The translations under genes and the position numbers were made by a program. The notes under the pieces were generated by a model. That model had not been told where the DNA came from. It saw nothing but the letters and a program-made list of their open reading frames with translations, and made no database searches. From positions 1-26,406 of IMG/VR virus record IMGVR_UViG_3300029319_000418: a stretch of DNA of 26,406 bases. The stretch is one strand, 5' to 3'. Within the stretch, counting starts at the first letter, position 1. Every line of letters begins with the position of its first letter. Below are positions 1-5,303 of the stretch, one piece after another. The DNA is from a virus.

Positions 1-59
1 CTCAAGCGCAAAACCAGCACAAAAAATTTGCTGACAGGACCCGTTGCATTGCTGGTCAT
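1..59 (-). CDS. Start of an unidentified protein (partial)
   Basis: Only the first 19 codons lie in the window, beginning MTSNATGPVSKFF. The ATG overlaps the TGA stop of the upstream gpZ-like gene (CGATGA), and a good ribosome-binding site (GAGGAG, about 3 bases before the ATG) precedes it, so translational coupling is likely. Too little is visible to name a family. If the genome is circular, this gene lies between the gpZ-like gene and the terminase that runs off the other edge of the window. Confidence 0.45.
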   Translation of the reverse strand, partial: MTSNATGPVSKFFVLVLRL

Positions 60-706
60 CGTCTCCTCGGTTGAACTGCTTTGACGAATTCACGTTTAAA
101 TGCAGAATTGAACTTCTTTTTCACTTCTGTCTCGACCACCTTCTTGAATGGAAACTGAGGACTGTATTGAGTTCGATCGACGTACTTGATTCTTCTGACA
201 ATGTTCGTGTTTCCGTTGACTCTTTCCCAGAGAGCAAACCCCCAGCTTGGTTTGTATCTTGGTGTACCAATGAAGAATCGCTTCTTATCTGCCAGGAGTC
301 TTTTGGCTAGATTTCTTTTGAGGTTCCCGTACTTGTCCAGATCTGAATCTCTAGTCGGGATTGCAATCTTGTCGTGATAAGGTTTCCGAGTTCCTCCCTT
401 GATGAGTCGCTGCATATATTCTCCAGCAGGGATTGAAGCTCTGGACTTCTTTCCGAACTTCGGACTCTTGGAATAGAAACCAACCTTCGAGACCAGTCGG
501 GTCTTGTGGCTTTTCTCAAACTGGACGGAGCTGGTCGTGTATTTTTTGGGACGGTCTAGGAATTTCGGGAGTGCTTTACGGGTTGCCATCATCCCATCGA
601 AAGCGACGGAATTGAGAGCCCGAGAAACGACAAAAGGGATCTGCCGTTTAAACTTTTGGTCTATCTGTCTGGAAAGTTTCCGAACGTCTGACGTAACGGA
701 GAGCAC
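56..706 (-). CDS. gpZ-like minor tail / tail-completion protein
   Basis: This basic 216-residue protein resembles the lambda gpZ minor tail family, which helps complete the tail at the head-tail junction. The family-like signs are an N-terminal helix with AlN and a following 'FLDRP.KYTTSSV' segment (about residues 30-65), a central 'SFALWER'-like segment (WGFALWERV, about residues 158-166) and a helical tail ending in VQPRRR. The start is GTG, directly behind a purine run (GGGAGGAGGA). In lambda-like phages gpZ lies between the head-tail joining protein and the tail terminator (gpU). Here it sits after the early operon, and glycosylation-type genes occupy its usual place. The assignment rests on motif memory and not on a search. 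Confidence 0.6.
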   Translation of the reverse strand: MLSVTSDVRKLSRQIDQKFKRQIPFVVSRALNSVAFDGMMATRKALPKFLDRPKKYTTSSVQFEKSHKTRLVSKVGFYSKSPKFGKKSRASIPAGEYMQRLIKGGTRKPYHDKIAIPTRDSDLDKYGNLKRNLAKRLLADKKRFFIGTPRYKPSWGFALWERVNGNTNIVRRIKYVDRTQYSPQFPFKKVVETEVKKKFNSAFKREFVKAVQPRRR

Positions 707-741
707 TCCTCCTCCCTGGAAGAATTGATCGATCGTGTAGG

Positions 742-770
742 ATGATCTTGCGCTCTCCGTATCCTGTCAA
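742..770 (-). promoter_or_regulatory. Candidate sigma70-type promoter for the gpZ-like gene
   Basis: On the minus strand a perfect -35 box TTGACA (770-765) is followed after 17 bases by GATCAT (747-742), which matches the TATAAT consensus at 4 of 6 positions. The GTG of the gpZ-like gene lies about 36 bases downstream. The paired TGATCAA sites lie just upstream of the -35 box. This could be where late transcription starts. Confidence 0.45.
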
Positions 771-784
771 ATATTTTTTCTCAG

Positions 785-815
785 ATATTGATCAATATTG
801 TCCAATCGTGATCAA
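785..815. promoter_or_regulatory. Paired TGATCAA sites, one within a 14-bp palindrome
   Basis: Positions 785-798 form the perfect palindrome ATATTGATCAATAT. The core TGATCAA (789-795) recurs at 809-815, exactly 20 bp or about two helical turns away. Both lie upstream of the -35 box at 770-765 with respect to the minus strand. They fit activator or repressor sites on one DNA face. No binding protein can be named. Confidence 0.4.
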
Positions 816-840
816 TCTCCAAGAATGTCCTGAAAAAAGT

Positions 841-1083
841 TTATCCTTTGATTATTTTCTGGTATTCAGAATCGTCCAGTTTTGCATGAAGAGTCTCTCT
901 TTTTTTTCTGTGAATTGACTCATCAAGCCAAGTATCTAAATGCACATGAAAATCATCTTCAGCATTTGTCATCACGTCCGATAAAATTTTCAGTCTTTGG
1001 ATGTCTTCACACTCTGTAAGAAACTTTTCATCCCAGACAATTCTCCCTTCTTCTTCGTTGTAGATTATTTTTCCGATGATCAT
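841..1083 (-). CDS. Small acidic phage protein, unknown function
   Basis: This 80-residue protein is not recognised. It begins MIIGKIIYNEEEGRIVWDEK and is rich in Glu and Asp, with a probable beta-strand start and a helical remainder. The ATG follows a strong ribosome-binding site (AGAGGAGAAGA). It is the last gene of the early minus-strand set before the candidate promoter at 742-770. The 116-base gap upstream of it holds the hairpin and operator-like repeats at 1130-1200. Confidence 0.6.
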   Translation of the reverse strand: MIIGKIIYNEEEGRIVWDEKFLTECEDIQRLKILSDVMTNAEDDFHVHLDTWLDESIHRKKRETLHAKLDDSEYQKIIKG

Positions 1084-1129
1084 TCTTCTCCTCTGCTAAT
1101 TTGCTAATTTTGCTATAAGCGCACAAATG

Positions 1130-1144
1130 GTCGGAGGGTCCGAC
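1130..1144. repeat. Short GC-rich hairpin
   Basis: GTCGGA, a three-base loop and TCCGAC form a perfect 6-bp stem. On the minus strand no T-run follows it, so it is not a standard terminator for the early operon. On the plus strand it is followed by TAAAAG. It may affect expression of the 80-residue gene or cap the leader of that transcript. Confidence 0.35.
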
Positions 1145-1155
1145 TAAAAGTGCGA

Positions 1156-1200
1156 ACATACACAAAAACATACACATCCGGTGTATGTGATCGTGTACTT
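1156..1200. promoter_or_regulatory. Operator-like cluster of four ACATACAC half-sites
   Basis: Two direct ACATACAC copies (1156-1163 and 1168-1175) face an inverted GTGTATGT (1181-1188) and a partial inverted copy GTGTACTT (1193-1200). The steps are 12, 13 and 12 bp. The whole is a near-palindrome centred at about 1178. It starts right at the stop codon of the HTH gene (1200-1406), so that protein is a natural candidate ligand as excisionase or regulator. A bound protein would control the downstream 80-residue gene and beyond. Confidence 0.5.
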
Positions 1201-1406
1201 CATCCTCCGAGTTTTTTCTCCATGAATCGCTTGAGGGTCGACTCCGGAATCAGAATCGGTGACGATCCTCGGTCGGATAGTCTGCTGACCGGATAAATGA
1301 TTTTCTTCTGGACGAGCTTCCGGACGTATTCCTGAGAGAACGGGAGTCCGTGCTCCTGGAGGGTTCGGTGAGCGTCCTTCAACGTGTAGAATTTTTCACT
1401 GAGCAT
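1200..1406 (-). CDS. Excisionase-like / MerR-type small DNA-binding protein
   Basis: This 68-residue protein has the look of a winged-helix excisionase-type domain. It has 'YTLKDAHRTLQEHG' as a first helix-turn, 'SQEYVRKLVQKKIIYPV' as a recognition helix plus wing, and a final 'SSPILIPESTLKRFMEKK' segment. This is typical of HTH_17 proteins that act as recombination directionality factors or small regulators. I chose the ATG at 1406 because AAGGA lies about 8 bases upstream; a TTG two codons earlier is the alternative. The gene overlaps the upstream gene by 11 bases and is followed directly by the four-site operator cluster, which suggests autoregulation. Confidence 0.5.
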   Translation of the reverse strand: MLSEKFYTLKDAHRTLQEHGLPFSQEYVRKLVQKKIIYPVSRLSDRGSSPILIPESTLKRFMEKKLGG

Positions 1407-1932
1407 TTGCAATTTCCTTGTAGAAGATTTCGTTCATCTCCGCTTCGGTCATCCTCGAGGTCCGAGGAGTGACCTGCCTGACGGATGGTTTTGAATAGTT
1501 TTCTTTTCGTCGGGTTGCACGATCCTTCCTCTCGAGTGCTGCTTTCACCTTCGGATCTTTCTTCGCTTCAGTCATCAAGCGATTGAAGATCTCTTTTGCT
1601 TTGGGACTCATTCCCTTCGGATTGGATGATTCTGGCGCAGGGAGTGCTGGAGTCTTGTTCCACTCGTCTGCGACGGTTCGTCCGTTTCGGTAGAGATGAT
1701 TGGCGTTCCGGATATCGGAGACGGTCGGGAAGAACTTCGAGTTCTGGATGTGGAGATGAAACCCTTTAGCGATCTCCCGAGCGGAGAGGTCGCAGAGCTG
1801 AACTTGCCAGAAGGAGAGTTCAGTTTCGGTAATACCTCCGTCCTTCGTCGAGTATCGGTAATTGATCTGGCTCGCTTTCAAGCCTTGGAGGAGAGCTTCC
1901 TGCTGCTCCGGATTCATCGTGAACTGTTCCAT
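1396..1932 (-). CDS. Probable phage replication protein (helicase-loader type)
   Basis: The product is about 178 residues from the ATG at 1932, which is preceded by AAAAGGAC. A TTG at 1971 and an ATG at 1917 are alternatives. The 'FWQVQLCDLSAREIAKG' helix followed by 'SKFFPTVSDIRNAN' is a pattern seen in small phage proteins encoded right after the initiator and thought to load the replicative helicase, like lambda P. The C-terminal half is charged, low in complexity and basic. Its 5' end overlaps the initiator gene by about 113 bases in another frame. The role is inferred mainly from position and the 'FPT.SDIR' motif. Confidence 0.5.
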   Translation of the reverse strand: MEQFTMNPEQQEALLQGLKASQINYRYSTKDGGITETELSFWQVQLCDLSAREIAKGFHLHIQNSKFFPTVSDIRNANHLYRNGRTVADEWNKTPALPAPESSNPKGMSPKAKEIFNRLMTEAKKDPKVKAALERKDRATRRKENYSKPSVRQVTPRTSRMTEAEMNEIFYKEIANAQ

Positions 1933-2692
1933 GTCCTTTTGCCGATTGGAGTTTTTGCCATTGCTGATCAAGGAACGAGAACTCTGGGTTCGGTCCTTGA
2001 CTCTGCTTGATAGGGAAAAGTCCCTTCCATCCGTTGAGGATCGATTGATTGATCACCTCGACCGGATCGTGTCCCTGCTCTCGGAGTTTTTTCAGCTCCG
2101 TCAGGGCAAGTTTTTGAGCTTGGAGATTGAATGGAACTCGAGGGATCGATTTCCTGAATTCGATGAAGTCGGACCATGCGCTTTCGGGAAGCCATTCTGG
2201 AAGGATCAGAATTTCCTTCGGTCGTTTTTTCTTCGATCCGACTGGCGCAGTTTTCTGCGCCTTATATTGTTTCAAATTGTTTAAAGTTGTTTCTTCTATA
2301 TATAGGAGAGTTTCCTGAGAGGAAACTTTTGTTTCCTGTGGGGAAACTTTTGTTTCCTGAGAGGAAACTTTTTTAACGTCCAGAGTTTCCTGAGAGGAAA
2401 CTTTCTCCTCCGCAATAGTTTCCTGAGAGGAAACTTTTTCACCGATCAAAAGACGGATCGGAGACTCCTTGGAAACCGATTTCGGGAAGTCCAAAAGACC
2501 CTCGTCGATGAGCTTCTTTTTGGCTTTGGAAAAATGCGCTTTTTTGAAGTCCAGATCCTTCATCAGAGTCTTGGGAGAAATCCATGTCTCCGGACCTTTC
2601 ACGCAATGAAGATAAACATTGATTGCCATCTTCAGCGCATATCCTGGGAGATCCCTCTGGGAGACCTCTTTGAGCCATTCATGCCGTTTCAT
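1820..2692 (-). CDS. Replication initiator, lambda O-like, carrying the origin iterons
   Basis: This 290-residue protein has an N-terminal winged-helix region (about residues 14-75, including 'WISPKTLMKDLDFKKAHFSK' and 'KKLIDEGLLDFPKS'), as found in phage initiators. A central segment (about 85-130) repeats the peptide K-VSSQET, because the DNA iterons of the origin are read through in frame. The C-terminal part (about 160-235) has 'LPEWLPESAWSDFIEFRK' and 'INQSILNGWKGLFPI', a domain common in phage replication proteins that contact the helicase or its loader. The domain-iteron-domain layout copies lambda O, which binds iterons within its own gene to open the origin. It overlaps the upstream gene by 4 bases (ATGA). 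Confidence 0.75.
   Translation of the reverse strand: MKRHEWLKEVSQRDLPGYALKMAINVYLHCVKGPETWISPKTLMKDLDFKKAHFSKAKKKLIDEGLLDFPKSVSKESPIRLLIGEKVSSQETIAEEKVSSQETLDVKKVSSQETKVSPQETKVSSQETLLYIEETTLNNLKQYKAQKTAPVGSKKKRPKEILILPEWLPESAWSDFIEFRKSIPRVPFNLQAQKLALTELKKLREQGHDPVEVINQSILNGWKGLFPIKQSQGPNPEFSFLDQQWQKLQSAKGHGTVHDESGAAGSSPPRLESEPDQLPILDEGRRYYRN
2262..2434. other. Phage replication origin: five iterons plus AT-rich decamers
   Basis: Five iterons have the form GTTTCC-N5-GGAAAC, each an inverted repeat. They lie at 2310-2326, 2331-2347, 2352-2368, 2385-2401 and 2418-2434. Four have the spacer TGAGA; the second has TGTGG. Start-to-start steps are 21, 21, 33 and 33 bp. Next to them lies an AT-rich stretch (2262-2305) with TTGTTT at 2267, 2277 and 2287, exactly 10 bp apart, a likely unwinding element. 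A 7-bp stem hairpin (GGCGCAG, loop TTTT, CTGCGCC) lies just beyond at 2244-2261. As in lambda, the origin lies inside the initiator gene. Confidence 0.75.
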
Positions 2693-2871
2693 TCATACTT
2701 CTCGATGAACTTTTCTGCATTCTGGAAGTTCGTCCAGGTCTCCGGTCCTTTGTCGATTGCTCCTCCCTTTTGGAGAAACTCTTCGACGGCTTTGTCCAGT
2801 TCTTCCTGAGTCGGAGGTTTGGCCCGTTTCGCTCGCTTTGGAACGATCAGAGGTTTGACTTTCTCGGTCAT
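2689..2871 (-). CDS. Small phage protein of unknown function
   Basis: This 60-residue protein starts MTEKVKPLIVPKRAKRAKPP, a basic Pro-rich N-terminus followed by the acidic helix 'TQEELDKAVEEFLQKGG'. Its ATG overlaps the SSB stop (ATGA) and its own end overlaps the initiator start (ATGA), so it is translated as part of the tightly packed replication operon. I recognise no family. The position suggests an accessory role in replication. Confidence 0.65.
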   Translation of the reverse strand: MTEKVKPLIVPKRAKRAKPPTQEELDKAVEEFLQKGGAIDKGPETWTNFQNAEKFIEKYE

Positions 2872-3269
2872 GCTTTGAATGGGACTGCCGTGTCAGATTG
2901 ATGCTCGGGTTGAGCTTGGCCCCCTGGAGTCCCTTGATCCTTCGACCCGAGGAAAAGGAACTGGCTCACATTGATCTCGGTTCGGTATTTCTTCTGTCCG
3001 TCGTTCCCGTCCCAGGAGCGTGTCCGGATGGTTCCCTCGACGTAGAGTTGTTGACCTTTGAATGCGTATTGCTCGATGATTTCTGCTTTTCGGTCGAAGA
3101 AGACCAGATCATGCCATTCGGTTCGTTCCTTCTTCTGACCTGACGGATCGGTCCAGACCTCCGAGGTTGCAAGCACCACGTTTGCGACGGGTTTGTTCGA
3201 CTGAGTCATTCGGATCTCAGGATCTTTCCCGATGTTTCCGATCAGCATCGCTTTGTTCAAATCACTCAT
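2868..3269 (-). CDS. ssb: Single-stranded DNA-binding protein
   Basis: This 133-residue OB-fold SSB binds and protects single-stranded DNA during phage replication and recombination. The family signature is clear: 'LNKAMLIGNIGKDPEIR' at the start, 'VANVVLATSE', 'TEWHDLVFFDRKAEI', 'KGQQLYVEGTIRTRSW' and 'YRTEINVSQFLFLG'. A short flexible tail (from about residue 110) ends in AVPFKA. This is a weak version of the acidic DxPF tip that recruits partner proteins, with two extra residues after PF. It overlaps the ERF stop by 4 bases, matching their likely joint role in strand annealing. Confidence 0.93.
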   Translation of the reverse strand: MSDLNKAMLIGNIGKDPEIRMTQSNKPVANVVLATSEVWTDPSGQKKERTEWHDLVFFDRKAEIIEQYAFKGQQLYVEGTIRTRSWDGNDGQKKYRTEINVSQFLFLGSKDQGTPGGQAQPEHQSDTAVPFKA

Positions 3270-3976
3270 TTCAGTTTCTCCTTTCCTTCAAACGAGTTTT
3301 CCATTTCTTCCTTCCAGTCCATCTCGAAGGGTTTTTCATCTTTGTCGAGGGTATCTGCGAGTTTGAGATATTCATCTGCTAACCATTGCCGATCCGGAGC
3401 AGGAAGAGCTGAGATCTTCTTCTGGTCGTCTCCTGCGATCTGATGCAGTTTCGGCTGAGTGTCTCCCTTCTTTCTCCAGTTCGAGAGGATCGCTTCTGCT
3501 TCCTCGGAGGGTTTGTGCTTTGGAGCTGGAGGAGGAGGTTTCGGTGCAGGAGCTTGCTTCGTCTGCTTCCCTGCTGCTTGATTTCCATCGTCGTCTGCAT
3601 CGGATTCTGCAACATTGAAGAAGGACTCGAGGGAGTCTCTCTTTGCGTAGGTATGAGCGGATTTGATCGATTGAGGATCGGACGGGTCTTTGACTGCGAT
3701 GGGGTATCGAAAGAGCTTCCACTGACCGGAGGAAACGTGAGTGATCCTCGTCGTCATGGAATCCTGGTCTCGAAACTGCTCGACGATCGATCCGTTCTTC
3801 AGGAGGATGGGTTTGAGCTTCGAGAGCAGTCCTGCCAGAGATGCATACTGATGCTTCTTGCCGTTTGCTTTCTTGAAGAACTGATTCTCGGAATCGGTTT
3901 CGATGATCGGCCCGAGCTCTTCATGAATCTTCAGGAGTGCTTTGTCGAGCTGGTCTGTTTTTTCTGTCTGTTCCAT
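3266..3976 (-). CDS. erf: ERF-family single-strand annealing recombinase
   Basis: This 236-residue protein promotes annealing of complementary single strands, for genome circularisation or recombination-dependent repair. The ERF core is visible: 'KKHQYASLAGLLSKLKPILLKNG' (near residues 35-60), a beta-rich 'TTRITHVSSGQWKLF', and the hallmark 'SAHTYAKRDSLESFFNVAE' plus 'DADDDGN' (near 108-135). After it come a Pro/Lys linker (APKPPPPAPK) and a charged helical C-terminus that may bind the SSB next door. The ATG at 3976 is preferred over the adjacent TTG. No ribosome-binding site is evident, so it is probably coupled to the Mom-like gene that stops 4 bases upstream. Confidence 0.88.
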   Translation of the reverse strand: MEQTEKTDQLDKALLKIHEELGPIIETDSENQFFKKANGKKHQYASLAGLLSKLKPILLKNGSIVEQFRDQDSMTTRITHVSSGQWKLFRYPIAVKDPSDPQSIKSAHTYAKRDSLESFFNVAESDADDDGNQAAGKQTKQAPAPKPPPPAPKHKPSEEAEAILSNWRKKGDTQPKLHQIAGDDQKKISALPAPDRQWLADEYLKLADTLDKDEKPFEMDWKEEMENSFEGKEKLK

Positions 3977-3979
3977 CAA

Positions 3980-4651
3980 TTAAAAAAGAGATATTTGTTC
4001 AAGTTGTTTACTATTCAAATTACTTTTATTTGAAAAATTTATTGGATTTTGAGAAATTCTTTTTTCCCATCTGATTTTATCTGAGGATGATTGCATCTCA
4101 TTTCTTCGTCTTGTGTTCCATCCTTTGCCAATATTTCTTTTTTGACCTCCAACTTCCCATCCACTTGCTTTGTAGATTGTCCCGCTGTGAACACTTGTAT
4201 CTTGATAAGAGATCAACATTGAAATATCTGGAAATCTTTTTTTAATCGTTTTTGTCATTAAAGAAATCATTCTTGTCGCAGTGTTTTTTGGCGCATATTC
4301 GCTTATGGCAAATCTTCTTAGTTCAAGTCTTCCAGTTCCGTTGTAAGCTCTTGCAATTGGGTCGGTCCAAATAGCGGAAGCAAAAAAACAATTTTTAAAA
4401 ATTGCTCCAAAACAGATGCTATGTCCCATATTAGGGTTAGTAATTTTTGGAAGACGTGAATGCCATTTTTCGTTCAACATAACTGCTTCATCAATAGAAA
4501 TTTCTTCGATTTCTAATTGGAGCGGAGACACAGGAATCGAACCTTGACCTTCCACTTGGAACAGTGGTTGTGCTGCCACTACACTATCTCCGCTTAAAAA
4601 ATTGATCGTCTCTGAATTAAGATTAATTTTTTCTGTCTCGTATTTTTCCAT
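3980..4651 (-). CDS. Mom-like GNAT DNA-modification protein
   Basis: This 223-residue protein resembles the Mu Mom family, GNAT-fold enzymes that modify adenine in phage DNA and protect it from host restriction. The core runs from about residue 46: 'EIEEISIDEAVMLNEKWHSR', then 'GHSICFGAIFKNCFFASAIW', 'GRLELRRFAISEYAPKNTAT' and 'LISYQDTSVHSGTIYKASGW'. The ATG at 4651 has a good ribosome-binding site (AAAGGAAA) and is my choice; an in-frame ATG at 4480 is the only later Met that keeps the conserved block, but it would lose the first strand of the fold. Residues about 20-45 are encoded by DNA that also folds as a tRNA-Gly. The gene is more AT-rich than its neighbours, hinting at separate acquisition. 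It starts inside the end of the zinc-ribbon gene (29-base overlap). Confidence 0.65.
   Translation of the reverse strand: MEKYETEKINLNSETINFLSGDSVVAAQPLFQVEGQGSIPVSPLQLEIEEISIDEAVMLNEKWHSRLPKITNPNMGHSICFGAIFKNCFFASAIWTDPIARAYNGTGRLELRRFAISEYAPKNTATRMISLMTKTIKKRFPDISMLISYQDTSVHSGTIYKASGWEVGGQKRNIGKGWNTRRRNEMQSSSDKIRWEKRISQNPINFSNKSNLNSKQLEQISLF
4518..4593 (-). tRNA. tRNA-Gly-like gene (probable anticodon TCC), atypical, inside a CDS
   Basis: The minus strand reads GCGGAGA at 4593-4587 and TCTCCGC at 4528-4522, a perfect 7-bp acceptor. Discriminator T and an encoded CCA (4520-4518) follow. The D-arm is GTGT/GCAC with GG in its loop. The anticodon arm contains TTCCAA, as in tRNA-Gly(TCC), and the T-loop is TTCGATT. 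Two departures are visible: the anticodon loop is 8 bases with a 4-bp stem (or 6 bases with a 5-bp stem), and the T-stem lacks one base relative to a CACAGG/CCTGTG pairing. The whole element lies in the same strand and frame as the Mom-like gene. It may be a functional phage tRNA, a frameshift-suppressor-like tRNA or a decayed one. Confidence 0.6.
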
Positions 4652-4835
4652 TGATTTCCTTTACATAGCACTCAAAGCAGTTCCTGAACGGATGAGACTG
4701 ATTGACTTGTTGAGTGAACGATTTGCCACAAGTTCGGCATTTGCTTTCTTGATTAGCGTTTTTTTGAAGTCGGCAGATGCATCTTTGTCCCTCTGGAGCT
4801 TCCAAACATGGATGAGTCAGATCTTCTTTAAACAT
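4623..4835 (-). CDS. Small zinc-ribbon-like protein
   Basis: This 70-residue protein has Cys pairs spaced like a zinc ribbon: CIC near residues 19-21, CRTC near 33-36 (followed by GKSF) and CFEC near 53-56. The rest is polar and basic, ending KIRDRKN. Such small Cys4-type proteins in phage early operons often bind nucleic acid or protein, but no specific function is seen. Its ATG directly follows the TAA of the upstream gene, and its 3' end overlaps the start of the Mom-like gene by 29 bases. Confidence 0.6.
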   Translation of the reverse strand: MFKEDLTHPCLEAPEGQRCICRLQKNANQESKCRTCGKSFTQQVNQSHPFRNCFECYVKEINGKIRDRKN

Positions 4836-5048
4836 TTAGTCTTCTATTTTTGTCCATTCGACGATTCTCGGACGGTCATCCCAGCAATCGTCTTGATAAA
4901 CATTTTCGATAAATTCTGAATCGTCGCTCGCAAAGATTGCATCCGGTGTAGCATTGTCTAAATCGAGCTTGTGTCCGTCTGGGACGTGTATTTCCCAGAC
5001 CGCTCCGACGAGCATCTTTCTTTCAATCGTCACGCTATACTTTGCCAT
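4836..5048 (-). CDS. Small acidic early protein, unknown function
   Basis: This 70-residue protein begins MAKYSVTIERKMLVGAVWEI, likely two beta strands, and then becomes strongly acidic ('ASDDSEFIENVYQDDCWDD'). The ATG follows an excellent ribosome-binding site (AAAGGAGACGA). No family is recognised. Small acidic early phage proteins are sometimes host-takeover or anti-defence factors, but nothing here proves that. Confidence 0.6.
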   Translation of the reverse strand: MAKYSVTIERKMLVGAVWEIHVPDGHKLDLDNATPDAIFASDDSEFIENVYQDDCWDDRPRIVEWTKIED

Positions 5049-5186
5049 TCGTCTCCTTTGTGGTCTGGGACGGCAGGATCATCCGGAAGGGTTTGGATCT
5101 GTCCTTAAGCCAGAGTCATGATCCGGTTGTTTTGCCGAACGTGAAGGCAAGGAATCCGGACTGGCATTTGACCGTCCCGTTTTCGT

Positions 5187-5303
5187 TTATTTCTTGGAAA
5201 CCGATTTCCGGAGGAAGTCTTTCCAGAGCTTGATCCGGATTTGACGGTTTCGTTTCTGTTTCTGCTCTTGGCAGATCTCAAAGATTTCAGGGTTGATTCT
5301 CAT
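5187..5303 (-). CDS. Possible 38-residue basic ORF
   Basis: This short ORF begins MRINPEIFEICQEQ and is rich in Lys and Arg ('KQKRNRQIRIKLWKDFLRK'). Its ATG lies inside the end of the methyltransferase gene, with GGAG 7 bases upstream. The 5049-5186 stretch below it has no clear gene. A different frame across 5110-5270 also reads like protein but lacks a usual start, so a frameshifted or decayed gene is possible. The call is uncertain. Confidence 0.35.
   Translation of the reverse strand: MRINPEIFEICQEQKQKRNRQIRIKLWKDFLRKSVSKK

Noticed and set aside
2310-2434. Possible CRISPR array
   Set aside because: The repeats are short, palindromic and unevenly spaced at 21 and 33 bp, and lie in frame within the initiator gene. 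They are origin iterons.
3443-4033. 196-residue plus-strand ORF opposite ERF
   Set aside because: Low-complexity Arg/Cys/Leu-rich product opposite a clear ERF gene on the other strand.
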